Shown: positions 21,665 through 34,834 of the stretch, piece by piece
Position numbering within the stretch: the stretch's first letter is position 1
Layout of the letters: every line of letters starts with the position of its first letter
NCBI GenBank assembly: GCA_027563935.2
Contig: CM050449.1
Span: forward strand, 79,391,178 to 79,455,177
Direction: 5' to 3'
DNA length: 64,000 nucleotides
Origin: Costus lasius
Lineage: Eukaryota > Streptophyta > Magnoliopsida > Zingiberales > Costaceae
Made by a program: the position numbers and the translations under genes
Notes under the pieces: generated by a model
What the model saw: only the letters and a program-made list of their open reading frames with translations
What the model was told of the DNA's origin: nothing
The model's database searches: none

Positions 21665-24600
21665 CTAATGGTTGAGAAATCTCAAACCCATATTATTACA
21701 GTGCTGCTCATGCTTCTGCTGCGCCAGAGGCTTGGTAAGCGGGTCTGCCAGATTGTCATCTGTATGAACCTTGCATATTTTGATCTCGCCTCGATCAATG
21801 ATCTCCCGGATCAAGTGAAACCGTCTCTGTATGTGCTTGGACTTCTGGTGCGACCGTGGTTCCTTTGCTTGTGCGATTGCTCCAGTGTTATCACAGAAGA
21901 TAACCAAAGGATCAGCACTCGAAGGAACGACACCAAGTTCTCTCACGAACTTACGAATCCACACTGCCTCCTTGGATGCTTCCGAGGCTGCAACATACTC
22001 GGCTTCTGTTGTGGAATCAGCAACAGTTGACTGTTTGAAACTCTTCCACACCACAGCACCTCCATTCAAGCTAAAAACATAGCCTGATTGCGATCGGAAA
22101 TCATCCTGGTCCGTCTGGAACGAAGCGTCAGTATATCCCTCTATACTGAGTTCTTCCTGACCACCATATATCAAGAACATATCTTTGGTCCTCCGCAGAT
22201 ATTTTATAATGTTCTTGACTGCAATCCAGTGCGCCATACCTGGATTACTTTGGAATCGACTGGTCACGCTTAACCCGTAAGCGACGTCTGGGCGAGTACA
22301 CAACATCGCATACATGATGGACCCAATAGCCGAAGCATAAGGCGTATTGTCCATTTCATCTTTCTCAGTCTGTGTTTGTGGACACTGACTCTTCGAAAGA
22401 TTCAGACCATGTCTGACTGGAAGATATCCACGTTTAGAATTCTCTAAATGGAATCTCTCCAGGACCTTATCGATGTAAGTACTCTGGCACAGCCCGAGAA
22501 GCCTCTTAGATCTATCCCGGTAGATCTTTACACCTAACACATAGGCTGCTTCTCCTAGATCTTTCATCTGGAAACATTTTCCTAACCATGCTTTAACAGC
22601 ATGCAGTTCAGGAATATCATTTCCAATGATTAAGATATCATCGACGTAGAGGATTAGGAATGTAATTACGCTCCCACTAAACCTCTTATATACACACGGG
22701 TCATCCTCATTCTTGATGAAACCAAACTCAGAGATTGATTCATCAAAACGAATATTCCAGCTCCTAGATGCTTGTTTCAATCCATAAATGGATTTCTTTA
22801 ACTTGCATATTTTATGACGATCTGCTGGATTAGTGAAACCCTCAGGTTGTGTCATATACACATCCTCATCCAGATTTCCATTAAGGAAAGCTGTCTTCAC
22901 ATCCATCTGCCAGATCTCATAATCATAATATGCTGCTATCGCGAAAAGAATCCGAATAGACTTAAACATGGCTACAGGTGAGAAAGTTTCATCATAATCT
23001 ATCCCGTAGATTTGTTTGAAACCTTTCGCAACTAGCCTGCCTTTATAGGTAACCACGTTACCATCCATGTCAATCTTCTTCTTGAAGATCCATTTACAGC
23101 CTATAGGGATTACTCCCGGAGGCGGATCAACCAAATCCCAGACTTGGTTATCTGACATGGAGTCCATCTCGGCTCGCATAGCATCAAGCCATCTAGCTGA
23201 CTCCGGTCCACTGACCGCATCCGCATAAGTTAGGGGTTCATCATTATCAATGATGTAGACTCCGTCATAGCGCTCAGGCTGTCGACGGATCCTTCCCGAT
23301 CTTCGCGGTTCCCGTGTTATCTGAGCCTCAGGTTGTTCAATAACCTGATCCACTGGCTCAGGCTCATCCAACTGAGCTTGACTACTTTGTCCTTCCTCTG
23401 GATTTTCATCCAGCTTTATTTCTCTCCCACTGGCCTCTTGCAGAAGAAACTCCTTCTCAAGGAATATGGCCGTCCGAGCAACAAAAACTTTGTTCTCCTT
23501 GGGATCGTAGAAATAATAACCCTTAGTTTCCTTAGGGTAACCGACAAAGATGCATTTGTCATATCTGCTCTCTAGTTTCCCAGAGGCGAGCTTTTTGACA
23601 TAAGCCTCGCAACCCCAGATCCTGATAAATGTCAAGCTTGGCTATTTCCCATACCATAATTCATATGGCGTCATTGAAACTGCCTTAGATGGCACTCGGT
23701 TTAGTACCTTTGCAGCTGTTTCCAGTGCAAAACCCCAAAAGGAGTATGGAAGTGTAGCCTGACTCATCATAGAACGAACCATATCAAGTAACGTTCTATT
23801 TCTCCTCTCGGACACACCATTCCATTGCGGTGTTCCTGGCGGAGTGAGCTGTGAGATAATCCCACACTCTTTCAGATAGTCAGTAAACGCATGACTTAGG
23901 TATTCTCCACCTCGATCAGAACGAAGTGCCTTGATATTTCGGCCTAACTGATTTTGTACTTCATTCTTGAACTCTTTGAACTTGTCAAAAGATTCACTTT
24001 TATGTCTCATTAAATAGACATACCCATACCTACTGAAATCATCAGTAAAGGTAATGAAGTACTGATAGCCACCTCTGGCATGTTTACTAAATGGCCCACA
24101 CACATCACTGTGTATAAGGTCAAGTAAACCTGAAGCCCTTTGACCTTTCTTAGAAAAAGGTGACTTCGTCATTTTACCCATTAAACAAGCTTTGCATGTA
24201 TCAATCTCCTTATAGGAGAATGATCCCAGCAGTCCATGATCATGCAACCGCTTAATGCGCTTCTCGTTTATATGGCCTAAACGACTGTGCCATAGCAAGG
24301 TGCTGTCATCAGCATACTTGGCTTTCTTATTATCAATGTTTTGTATAGAATTTTCCATGTCCAACATGAATAACCCATTGTTAATTGAACCAGTTCCATA
24401 CACAATATTATCTAGAGATAAAACACACTTTGAAATATTGCATTCAAAGGCAAATCCTTTCCTGACAAGAGCAGGAATAGAGATAATATTCTTCGTGATA
24501 CTTGGTACAAAATAACAATTGTTTAATTCCAATACAATGCCAGATGGTAAAGAAATGAAATAGTCTCCTACAGCAACAGCAGCAACCCGTGCCCCGTTTC

Positions 24601-25549
24601 CAACTCGTAGGTCTACCTCATGCTGTCCCACCTGTCTTCTTCTCTTGAGTTCCTGTACATTTGAACAAATGTGAACTCCACATGCAGTGTCCAACACCCA
24701 TGAAATAGAAGAAGAAGATAACATGACCTCAGTCACATATATACCTGAGCCAGAAGCGATGCTTCCCCTCTTATCTCCTTGGAGCGCTTTACAGTCCTTT
24801 TTCCAGTGACCCAGCTGGCCACAGTGGAAACACCTGTTGTCCTTCGACCACTTCACCTTTTGTTTCAGAGCCTTGCTGTAATTCTTGACAGGGGCCTTGC
24901 CCTTCTTCCCCTTCTTCTTGTTCCTAGAAGGAACCATCAAGACAGAGGTTGAAGGCTTACCCTTCAGAGTTTCCTCAGTTGTCAAGAGCATATTCAACAG
25001 CTCTGCCGGTGTACAATCGATTTTGTTCATATTAAAGTTAATAATGAACGCATCGAAAGAAGGCGGGAGAGACTGCAGAATAATATCAACAGCAAGCTCC
25101 TGGTTGATGGTATGCCCCAGTTTCTCCAGAGCCTCCTTGTGCCCAATCATCTTGAGCACGTGAGCTCCCACTGGGCTCCCCTCAGCCAGTTTGCTCTGAA
25201 AGAAGAGCTTTGTCAGATTATAGCGTTCTGTCCTCGCCTGTGCAGCATACAGCATCTTGAGGTTCGCTATAATCTCTATAGCCGACATATCCTCATGCTG
25301 ACGCAGCAGTGGTGGCGTCATAGACGCAAGCATCAGGCAAGCGACATCAATGCTATCATTGACGTGCTTTTCATAGGCATCCCGAACCGCCCTTGCGGCG
25401 TTCGGAGCGGGCTGCGGCGGTATCGCCGTCTCGAGGACATACAGTTTCCTCTCTGCCTTAAGAACGATCTTAAGGTGTCCAAACCAGTCAGAGAAGTTCG
25501 GCCCAGCAAACTTCTCCCTTTCCAGTAGGGATCGCACATTGAAGCTCAT
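21665..25549 (-). pseudogene. E1 gag-pol polyprotein with one nonsense codon
   Basis: This would be a single copia polyprotein of 1294 codons: Gag with zinc knuckle CFHCGQLGHWKKDC, aspartic protease (WVLDTACGVHIC), HHCC integrase (LLWHSRLGHINEKR...CKACLMGK) with DD35E core, reverse transcriptase (DVKTAFLNG, LYVDD) and RNase H (YTDASF, STTEAEY, FCDNTGA). The frame is open from ATG at 25549 except for TAG at 23642-23644, just after the ELWYGK motif following the integrase core. The E2 and E3 copies have a Gln codon (CAG) there. The upstream 635 residues still encode Gag, protease and integrase; the RT half would need readthrough. It carries one extra Ser near residue 278 compared with E3. Confidence 0.93.
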
Positions 25550-27423
25550 GGTGTTCGTTGCTGCAGTTATCTACAACAATGCAAGAACAGCAAGGTTAGT
25601 ATCAATGTTCAGAATCAATCCAGGACTTAAGAAAGATTCTTTTCTCACTATTTTGTCTGACTGAAAAATCCAGTAAACAGTCCGAAAGAGTAACACTCTT
25701 TTAGTGAGATGGGATCCAGATTTCATACTTGGTCTCCGCGTCCCGCTCAGGCGAGATAAGATGCACAGAGATGACAAGCACTAATTTCTGGTAGGCTGTC
25801 CCAGCCAATCGCCAACCCGTGCGATTCCCCTTCATCTGGGCAATCCAGCAGACTGTGCCAACTGAGTTGGTACAACACAGTCTCTGATCCCACAGATGGC
25901 TGCCTCCATGTGCTACCATATGCGCCACATATGTAGCCTACATGGTCAAGCTGACCTGACCTACTCCCTGGACCACCACGTGCTATGCTGAGCAACGAGA
26001 AGGGATAAATCCCTACTCTGTAACACGCAGGTGTAATCGCGCACCGTCTGAAGATAGATGGACGTGCCCACTGAGTGGGTTCAACACGGCTCCAACGATA
26101 GTCAGAACAGTGAGGTTTCGCGTCAGAAGGCATTACGTGCTTGATATATTAGCGTTGGATTTTAACGGTCTTTTATCTTCTTACTATCAGGCATATCCTA
26201 TGGCTATAGCAGAAGATAAACACATGCAATTCTAATTATATAAGCAATAAATAGAAAGCATGATCTTATGTGGTAAAAGCCCATGAACCCTAGAAAGACC
26301 TTAATTTTACTTAAGTCTTCACTTGAGCTCTTTTGCATCTCATCTGGTCCAACCCAGGGCCCTAGCGCCAAGAGCACCTCAGGTGCGCCACCAGGTGAAT
26401 GCCCATCTAGGATGTGTGCCTTTATGCTCTTGTCTAATCAAAAACATTTTGATCTATCTAGACAAGCTTTGACTCGCAGGTCAATTATACAATAAATTAA
26501 TAAAAAAATGTGATTCGCAGATCACAATAATATTAACTTGTAATTTACCAGGCACGCAGGCCCCAGCACAGCACACATTAGGGCAACCCACATAAGATTA
26601 AATAAACAAGCATATGGTATCAAAACAACATGTGATCCATTCATGAAATTAAATTTTGAAAAACCCCATGGTATCAATTTTAATTTCCTTATGTGCTCTA
26701 CAACCTTACAATGGTCCATTGATAGGGATCCACTCATCCATCTAGTCAGATCCTCTGCCCTTGCATGCACCGAGTCCTAACTGACCCGTGTTGACCTAAT
26801 GGTCAACCATGCATGCGCCAAGGGCTGAACCACCCTCATGAGTTTTGGCAAGCGGGTGTGACCCCGGGCCTAACTCATGTGTGTTCAGTAGTTGTCTCAA
26901 CCAGACCTCGCTACACGCCCTGGATGCAGTCGACCTATAGCCACCTCGTGCTTGCGCACAGGTGCTATCTGGTCAACCCATCTAGGCTGTCAGATGGTCT
27001 GATCAGACTAGTTGGATCTAACCTAGAAGATGCTTTCAACCCCATCAACCCATCTAAGGATTTATAGTAGGGGCACCTTAGATCTAAGTAGGCGCGCAAG
27101 ATGTAAGTTTTATAAAACATCTAGAACATGCGCAAACAAACAAAACAACATGCTTCACTTGAGAACATAAGATATATCTCATATCTAGCATATTGATAAC
27201 CCTTAGATCTAAGGGGGGTCCCCTTCAAGGGGGAGCGCAAACTTTAGGGGGTCCCCTTCAAGGGGGAGCGCAAACTTCATGTAACCATGATACAAGCGCA
27301 AACATAGCCAATGTAAACCATGCATCATGAAAACAAAGCATCAAGTAAGCGCAACATGTATGGATCACAAACACTTCAAAGCAATCATATAGATCATATC
27401 GAAAGCCTAGCTCTGATACCAAT
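25550..27423 (-). other. E1 primer site and long leader
   Basis: About 1.87 kb separate the primer site (27410-27421, two bases from the LTR) from the gag start. The leader contains paired stem-loops such as CCCACTCAGTGGG and CCAACTCAGTTGG (minus sense). It also contains a 75-codon ORF (25701-25928, minus, starting MAHMVAHGGSH) found in similar form in other F1 leaders. No known domain is recognised. Confidence 0.75.
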
Positions 27424-29128
27424 TGAAAGAAACCCTTATTAAGGGGGTGAAACCCTAAACATGCGCATCTAGCAAGCATGACGGAAAGAGGGTTTCTAAA
27501 AGATCGTATATGACAACCATATGATCAACTTGAAGCTATGAGTTTAGATCTATACCATAGCCATAGATTGGAGGTCGGCTTGGAAGAAGAGAGCAACTTT
27601 GATCTCCTCCAAAAGTTCACACACAAAGGCGATGAAGACTCCCAACTTGCGCACCTCTTGTGCTAGCAAAAGTGCCAAGATGTCAATGATCGAGTGTAGG
27701 GAAGAGATGAAGACTTTCTTTTGCTTGGCCGGTTCCTCCTCTTCTCGTCCACACCCTCACTTGCTCGAGAGCAAAAATCGTTTTTCCAAAAACCAGAGAG
27801 AGGTGTAACCGAAAAACATTAGGGAGACTTCAAGCCATGAACGCATATGCGTTTTCATTTTGGAACTTTCCAAAAATGGCAACCATTAAGAGTATGCGTT
27901 CATGCGTTCATGTCTCCATGAACCAAACGCAACTCCTTCTCCCTCTTGAACCATTCGCTCAACCCATGAGCCGGTTCAATACCCTTGGTTCAATAGCGAA
28001 ACCAAATCAGCCCAAGCATTAAGTCTAGATCAAATTAGACCCCAAAGTCCAAGATCTGACCATTCATCATCTGACGCTTCTGATCGCATCGATCTAGCAT
28101 CATCTCTCTCGATCGAAGCTTACCGATCTAAAGCCCTAATCAATCAAACATGATCAGACCAGATCTCACTTACAATCAGAGATTAAATCCCTTTAAACTG
28201 AACCGAAACAATTCAGTCCACACGATCTGACTTAAGCAAGCCATATCACCAAATTGTGCGACCCTAAGGGTTTCCTTTAAATGTCGGTAACGATAACTTT
28301 CGTTATCACGATCAGTGAGGGGTATCTAGCAACACATCACTGTCTCCCGATATAAAGGAAAGAGTCTTCCAAGACTACACCCAAACCATGGCACAAGTGT
28401 GAATCAAACTCACGAGGCATGCATGTTTCCTTTGCCACTGGATGTTCTTATTGGATAAGCATGTCAAGCCTGTAACTCCAATACGATGAGCATGATTAGA
28501 TCAGATGAACACAGTCATCTGGGTATGGCCATACACTATCTCAATCATCTCATATAGGGGGGGCCCTTTAGAACATCACACTCCTTAAACAAGGAGACGG
28601 CAATCCTTTATCTATCACAAGTGCCCTAACCTGACTCAAGCTCACCATCCAAGATAGTCTATAATCATTATGTTTCAAATGATATTGAACTACCTCAAAA
28701 CAATGACAATCATCATTTAGAAACACAAGTGATCTCAAGTCAAAGGACATGTGCCACTTGCTGCTTACAAGGATCATTCACATTGTGACAAGCAATGGAA
28801 TATCCCAGTAGGGTCTGTCCAGTACATCCAATGTACCCATGAGTCTACATCTTATTCCATGCTCGAAGCATCCTATAAGATTAGCACACATATTAGTCTC
28901 AATCATATCAAGGCTGTCTCATGTTCACCAAGATATCTCGACTAAGGACATATAGCCTGTCAGCCTAGCTGAACAGCTTTGAGACATTATTCAGAAGTAC
29001 ACTTATTACAGCAGACAAGGTAACAACCTGAATAATAACCATGCCTTTATAAACACAAGAGTTTATTACATGATACTTATTACAATCCCAAAGGCCTCAA
29101 ACATTAGCCTTAAGGGCATACCCCAACA
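27424..29128 (-). mobile_element. E1 5' LTR
   Basis: 1705 bp, same ends as the 3' LTR, followed at 29129-29133 by TAAAG. Its hairpin module is at 28292-28342. It would hold the promoter; a TTTATATCGG-like stretch just upstream of hairpin H1 (about 28352-28361) is a possible TATA box but unproven. Confidence 0.92.
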
Positions 29129-29133
29129 TAAAG

Positions 29134-30515
29134 CTTTCTAATTCATGAGAAAGCATTTGAGCCATAGTTTATGACTATCTCTAAGAGTATGAGATTTCCT
29201 CATAGCTCACTCCTTCTAGAACTCTTCTTTGAGGCTGAGTGTGTAATTGAAGGTATCGAGTCATGATTGGCATGATTCAATGCAGGTTAAGTCATATAAC
29301 TCCTTGTAAAGGTTGTGCAAAATGAATAGTTTTTCCTGAACTCTGATAGATGTTCCATATCTGACATATGTGTGAATGGGGTATCCTTTGGGGATATTTT
29401 TTCCATGATCCCACAAGAGAGCAACTTGGTTGCTGCTTAAGGTGCTGATTTTCTTCGGAAAATTTTTCTTTTGAAAAAGGCTAGTGGGAGAAATATTGAC
29501 ATGGATATTCCAATGTCAACCATTTGACACATTTGGTCAAAGATGGACTCTGAGCAAGTCATATAGGTTGTGGGTAACCTGAGGCTCATAACACATAGGC
29601 TATACAGGTTGAATCGATTCATCTGGCTTTGACTTATGGGTAACTCCATATCAATGCAGAGAATCTTCACCCGATGATGCTTGAGTGCAGAGGGAGCTTG
29701 ATGACATCTCTGGTCTTGTATGTTAGGGACATACAGATCATTAGAGATGATGTCCTAATCCTTCACTTGGTGAAGAGATGATTGAGAAGTGTCAGGTGAT
29801 GAATAAATTAATGGACATCACCTATGGGGTAGGTGTCAGAGTTTTTGGATAGATCTAAGAAACTTCAAGTCCTTAGACAATGTACAACGAGGATGGTATG
29901 TTATATAACAGATGTGGTTTATGGCGAGAGCATAACCAATGGATACTCGGTCCAATCCAGGTGCATGGCACTGGATAAGGAGAAAAGAACATTCTTGGTT
30001 CTACAAAGATCTAGAGGAATGACTCTTGATTGGTAGAGATAGAAAAAGCTTTGTGTATTGGGCTACACTTGATAGCTTGTTCCATTCTAACCATGATTGC
30101 AGCATCAGCTTGCGTCTGGTAGTGAAGGAAGCTGTAAAAGGCTACGTGATGGATTGCCATCATCTCAGATTGAAGGCAGAGTATGTTATGGTTTCTGGGA
30201 AGCTGTTTGGATATGAGAGTTCTTCATTGAACTTCAAGTGGTTGTCATGCCGTTATTGGTCTCTATTTGTGAGCACAAAGGAGCAATGACGCATGATAGA
30301 AAATCCAAGGTTTCACCTAAAGATCCAAATACATACTTGAGCGCTTCCACTTTGTCTTGGAGATAGAGGTGTTGTGAGATTGCAGATATTTACACCGAGA
30401 GAGTCATGATAGGCCCACTGAATGATGCTCTGGCGCAGTAGGAGCATGGCAGGTCTGACTGAGGACGTGTTCATTGTGGTGACACAATAACAGGGTCCTA
30501 GTGCAAGTGGGAGAT
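29134..30515 (+). pseudogene. F2 interior, 3' part with decayed RNase H end
   Basis: This continues F2 after the E1 insertion. Block 29250-29830 is a diverged repeat of 19255-19930. Around 30290-30470 the translation resembles the end of copia RNase H (ENPRFHLK, then DRGVVRLQIFTPRE, comparable to EPRSHQKSKH and DRGEIKVCKVHTDDN in family 1), with stops and shifts. It ends in the polypurine tract GTGCAAGTGGGAGAT before the LTR at 30516. No RT catalytic motif is recognised in any F2 segment, so this was probably a defective or non-autonomous copy even before decay. Confidence 0.65.
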
Positions 30516-30896
30516 TGTTGGTGTATATGCCCTAGGACTTGTGGTTGGTCTGATTTATGTCACATTCATTTGTGGTATACATCCTGGCATGGTCATTGTT
30601 ATGCATTTCGTACATCTGCATCATATATATATTTGCATATACAATCTCCCTAGAGATAGATTTTATATAATCTCAAAGGATAATCCTCGGTCAAGTGTCA
30701 CAGTGGATAAGGGACAGCTGTGATGCACATGAGACTGGTATATGCATTGATTGAGTATGGGTTGCTAACGTAGACATATGAGTATATCAAGAGAGATATA
30801 CTAGATCGACCCGCCTTGAGGATTTGACTTGGTGTCACAGGTCAAATCTCACAGTGATAGAGATTCACTCATCCTTGACTTGAGGGCATTGGTATC

Positions 30897-30996
30897 GCTA
30901 AAATGAATATAAATATTCATTTTATTCGTAACTAAAGTAGCGGGGGCCACACACAACTTAAGTGAATAGTTATATTCAAATATTAATCACTTAAGT
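30897..30996. repeat. AT-rich stretch with two inverted repeats replacing LTR sequence
   Basis: AAAATGAATAT at 30900-30910 pairs with ATATTCATTTT at 30913-30923. CAACTTAAGTGA at 30954-30965 pairs exactly with TCACTTAAGTTG at 30987-30998. The 5' LTR has about 707 bp of unrelated sequence in this place. It could be filler DNA from break repair or a MITE remnant. Confidence 0.7.
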
Positions 30997-31153
30997 TGCG
31001 GATCCGCATCCATTAAGCAATAATGGATCTAGGTGCTGATTTATTATGAATTTTCATAATTAAATAGAGCCTGAGCCGAAATCATCAAATAACTCTCTAA
31101 CCTAGCCGCCAAGACACTTCTCTTTCTTCCCCATGGCGACACCATGCAAGAAC

Positions 31154-32841
31154 TGTTGGGGGTATGCCCTTAAGGCTAATGTTTGAGGCCTTGGGATTGT
31201 ATCAGTATCATGTAATAAACTCTTGTGTTTATAAAGGCATGGTTGTTATTCAGTTTGTTACATTGTCTGCTGCAATAATTGTACTTCTGAATAATGTCTC
31301 AAAGCTGTTTAGCTGGGCTAACATGCTATAAAGTCCTTAGTCAAGATATCTTGGTGAACATGAGACAGCCTTGATATGATTGAGACTAATATGTGTTCTA
31401 ATCTTATAGGATGCTTCGAGCATGGAATAAGATGTAGACTCATGGGTACATTGGATGTACTGGACAGACCCTACTAGGATATTCAATTGTCTGTCACAAT
31501 GTGAATAATCCTTGAATGCGACAAGTGGCACATTTCCTCTGACTTGAGATCACTTGTGTTTCTAAATGATGATTGTCATTGTTTTGAGATAGTTCAATAT
31601 CATTTGAAACATAATGATTATAGACTATCTTGGATGGTGAGCTTGAGTCAGGTTAGGGCACTAGTGATAGACAAAGGATTGCCGTCTCCTTGTTTAAGGA
31701 GTGTGATGTTTTAAAGGGGCCCCCTGGATGAGATGATTGAGAATAGTGTATGGCCATACCCAGGTGACTATGTTCATCTGATCTAATCATGCTCATCATA
31801 TTGGAGTTACAAGCTTGACACGCTTGTCCAATAAGAACATCCAGTGGCAAAGGAAACATGCATGCCTTGTGAGTTGGATTCACACTTGTGCTGTGGTTTG
31901 GGTGTAGTCTTGGAAGACTCTTTTCTTTATATCGGGAGACAGTGATGTGTTGCTAGATACCCCTCACTGATCGTGATAACGTGAGTTATCGTTACCGACA
32001 TTTAAAGGAAACCCTCAGGGTCGCACAATTTGATGATATGGCTTACTTAAGTCAGATCGTGTGGACTGAATTATTCAGGTTCAGTTTAAAGGGATTTAAT
32101 CTCTGATTGTAAGTGAGATCTGGTCTGATCATGTTTGATTGATTAGGGCTTGAGATCGGTAAGCTTCGATCGAGAGATTGGATGCTAGATCAGTGAGATC
32201 AGCAGCATCAAAAGATCGACGGTCAGATCAAGAGCCTTAGGGTTTAATGTGATCTGGACTAATGGCTTGGGTCGATTGGTCTATGAACCAGACCAAATTG
32301 AACCAGCTCATTGAGTGAGCGTGTGGTTCAAATTGAGAGGAGTTTGCACATGGGGTAAACCCATGATCGCATGTGAGTGAGTGGCTTTCTATTTTTAGAA
32401 AGCATGATCACATACGTGACCACTACTCACGTTCACGCCTAAGGCGCCCTCATCTCTCGTTTTTCCTCACTCTCGTCGCCAACTTTGGGCATTCGGCACT
32501 TGCACTCTCGTGTGGAGGAGTGTAGACGAAAAGAGAAGGAAGAGTTCGGCCAAGCAAAGTGATCTTTCCCTTCCATTCGACAACGACTTCTTGGAACCTT
32601 GCTAGCACAAGGAGCACCAAGGAAGAGTAGGCGACACCAATTGTGTGCGTCACCTTTGGAGAAGGAGCACTTGCGCCTTTCCTTCCAAGACACCATCTAA
32701 GCGATGGCAATGGTGAGAATCGTTTTTCATTGCAAGTTGAACATATTATATGCATAGATCCTTGAAACCCCCTTCCGCTGCATCAAAATTTTCATATGCG
32801 CCTCCTATAGGGTTTCGCCCCCTTTGTTTAGGGGACTTTCA
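31154..32841 (+). mobile_element. F1 solo LTR, 1688 bp
   Basis: It begins TGTTGGGGGTATGCCC and ends GGGGACTTTCA, flanked on both sides by AGAAC (31149-31153 and 32842-32846). There is no internal sequence, so it is the product of LTR-LTR recombination of a complete element. Orientation is +, opposite to E1 and E2. Hairpin module: 31940-31990 (H2 GATAAC-GTGA-GTTATC). Confidence 0.92.
31940..31990 (+). other. LTR hairpin module, F1 solo LTR
   Basis: H1 CAGTGA (31940-31945) pairs with TCACTG (31964-31969). H2 GATAAC-GTGA-GTTATC is at 31975-31990. Loop GTGA is of GNRA type. Confidence 0.6.
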
Positions 32842-33167
32842 AGAACTTGTGCCCCAAGGTGGATGTGCCATCTTCTTACACCATGAATGCAAGAAAAAGG
32901 CTTGGAGCGTTCCTCCTTTCTCGATGATCCATTCTTTTATGAGATTTGCACAAGAGGAGATGGTATCTTCTCTCCATGGCGTGTCCAAGGAAGGAGTTGC
33001 GCCCACATGGTGGAGACGGTGTTTTCTTCTTCAAATATCGCAAGAGAAGGCTTGGAGTCTTCTTCCTTCCTTAATGATGAATCCCTAAAGTGGATTGGTG
33101 AATGTGGAAGGGCATATTCTTACCACAGGCGCAACTTCCATGAAGTTAGTGCATATGGTGCATCTCC

Positions 33168-34814
33168 TGAAAGAACCCCTTTCTAGAGGGGGGGCGAAAC
33201 CCAGCATGGCGCATTATAAACATTTAGGCAGCGGATTAGGGTTTCATGGATCGGCTTCATGTGATATGATCAACCATAAAAATTCGATTGCATAGAAGAG
33301 ATAAAACTCATACCATAGCCATTTCAAGATGGCGTCTAGGAAGCAAAGATCAAAGCAGATCTTCTCCAGAGGTGACGCACACAGTTGATGTCGCCTACTC
33401 CTCTTTGCGATTCTTGTGCTAGCAAGATCCAAAGAAGTCTTTGATCGAAATGGAAAGGGAAGGAGATCTTTTCTCTTTGCCGAATTCTCCTCAAGCTCCA
33501 AGGCGCCGTCACGCAAAAGAACGAGAGGAATATGCGTTCAAGAGGCGAGAATAGAGAACCCTCTCTATTCGAACGTGAGAGTCATGGTTGCTAAAAATAG
33601 CACCACTCACCGCTCAACATGTTCACGCTAAGTGAACTTGTCGCCTAGTCTTGAACCATTTTGGTTCAATTTAATTTTGGTTCAATAACCAAATAAACCA
33701 ATCGACATGGCCTAGATCACATTAAAACCCTAAGGTTCCAGATCTAACCGTTGATCTCTTTGATGCTCCTGATCTGACCGATCTAGCATCCATTCTCTCG
33801 ATCGAAGCTTACCGATCTCAAGCCCTAATCAATCAAACATGATCAGACTAGATCTCACTTACAATCAGAGATTAAATCCCTTTAAACTGAACCTGAACAA
33901 TTCAGTCCACACGATCTGACTTAAGTAAGCCATATCATCAATTGTGCGACCCTGAGGGTTTCCTTAAAACGTCGGTAACGATAATTCACATTATCACGAT
34001 CAGTGAGGGGTATCTAGCAACACATCACTGTCTCCCGATATCAAGGAAAGAGTCTTCCAAGACTACACCCAAAAACAGCACAAGTGTGAATCAATTCACA
34101 AGGCATGCATATTTCCTTTACCACTGGATGTTCTTATTGGACAAGCCTGTCAAGCTCGTAACTCCAATATGATGAGCATGATTAGAACAGATGAACACTG
34201 TCACCTGGGTATGGCCATACACTTTCTCAATCATCTCATCCAGGGGGCCCCTTTAGAACATCACACTCCTTCAACAAGGAGACGGCAATCCTATGTCTAT
34301 CACTAGTGCTCTAACCTGACTCAAGCTCACCATCCAAGATAGTCTATAATCATTATGTTTCAAATGATATTGAACCATCTCAAAACAATGACAATCATCA
34401 TTTAGAAAACACAAGTGATCTCAAGTCAGAGGAAATGTGCCACTTGTCTTAATCAAGGAACATTCACATTGTGACAAACAATTGAACATCCTAGTAGGGT
34501 CTGTCCAGTACATCCAATGTACCCATGAGTCTACATCTTATTCCATGCTCGAAGCATCCTATAAGATTAGAACACATATTAGTCTTAACCATATCAAGGC
34601 TGTCTCATGTTCACCAAGATACATCGACTAAGGACATAATAGCATGTCAGCCCAGCTGAACAGCTTTGAGACATTATTCAGAAGAACATATATTGCAGCA
34701 GACAATGTAAACAACCGAATAATAACCATGCCTTTATAAACATAACAGTTTATTACATGATACAGATACATTCCCACAGGCCTCAAACATTAGCCTTAAG
34801 GGCATACCCCAACA
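33168..34814 (-). mobile_element. E2 3' LTR
   Basis: In minus sense it starts TGTTGGGGTATGCCC and ends GGGGTTCTTTCA; 1647 bp. Its hairpin module at 33980-34030 has the paired variant H2 GATAAT-GTGA-ATTATC. Confidence 0.92.
33980..34030 (-). other. LTR hairpin module, E2 3' LTR
   Basis: In transcript sense H2 is GATAAT-GTGA-ATTATC (33980-33995). Relative to E1 and the solo LTRs, the loop-closing C-G pair has become T-A on both sides. H1 CAGTGA/TCACTG is intact. The 5' LTR copy (41351-41401) has the same H2 but one changed base in the outer H1 pair. Confidence 0.6.
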
Positions 34815-34834
34815 ATCTCCCACTTGCACTTAAT

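Larger units (their letters stand above)
19938..29128 (-). mobile_element. Complete copia family-1 (F1) element E1, 9191 bp
   Basis: LTRs are at 19938-21644 and 27424-29128, with TAAAG target duplication at 19933-19937 and 29129-29133. Primer site GCTCTGATACCA (reverse complement of TGGTATCAGAGC) is at 27410-27421 and the polypurine tract at 21645-21659. By eye I found about eight differences between the LTRs (for example near 20289, 20338, 20408, 20728, 20900 and 21469), so insertion is recent. The element carries one gag-pol frame with a single nonsense codon. LTR length, primer site and protein suggest an Angela/Tork-type copia. Confidence 0.93.

Noticed and set aside
21668..22082. Plus-strand ORFs opposite the copia RT/RNase H region (also at 34757, 59466)
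   Set aside because: They are antisense shadows of gag-pol and recur only because the sense gene is conserved.
32439..32755. Serine/arginine-rich ORFs that look like a plant protein
   Set aside because: They lie entirely within the family-1 solo LTR 31154-32841, on its antisense strand.
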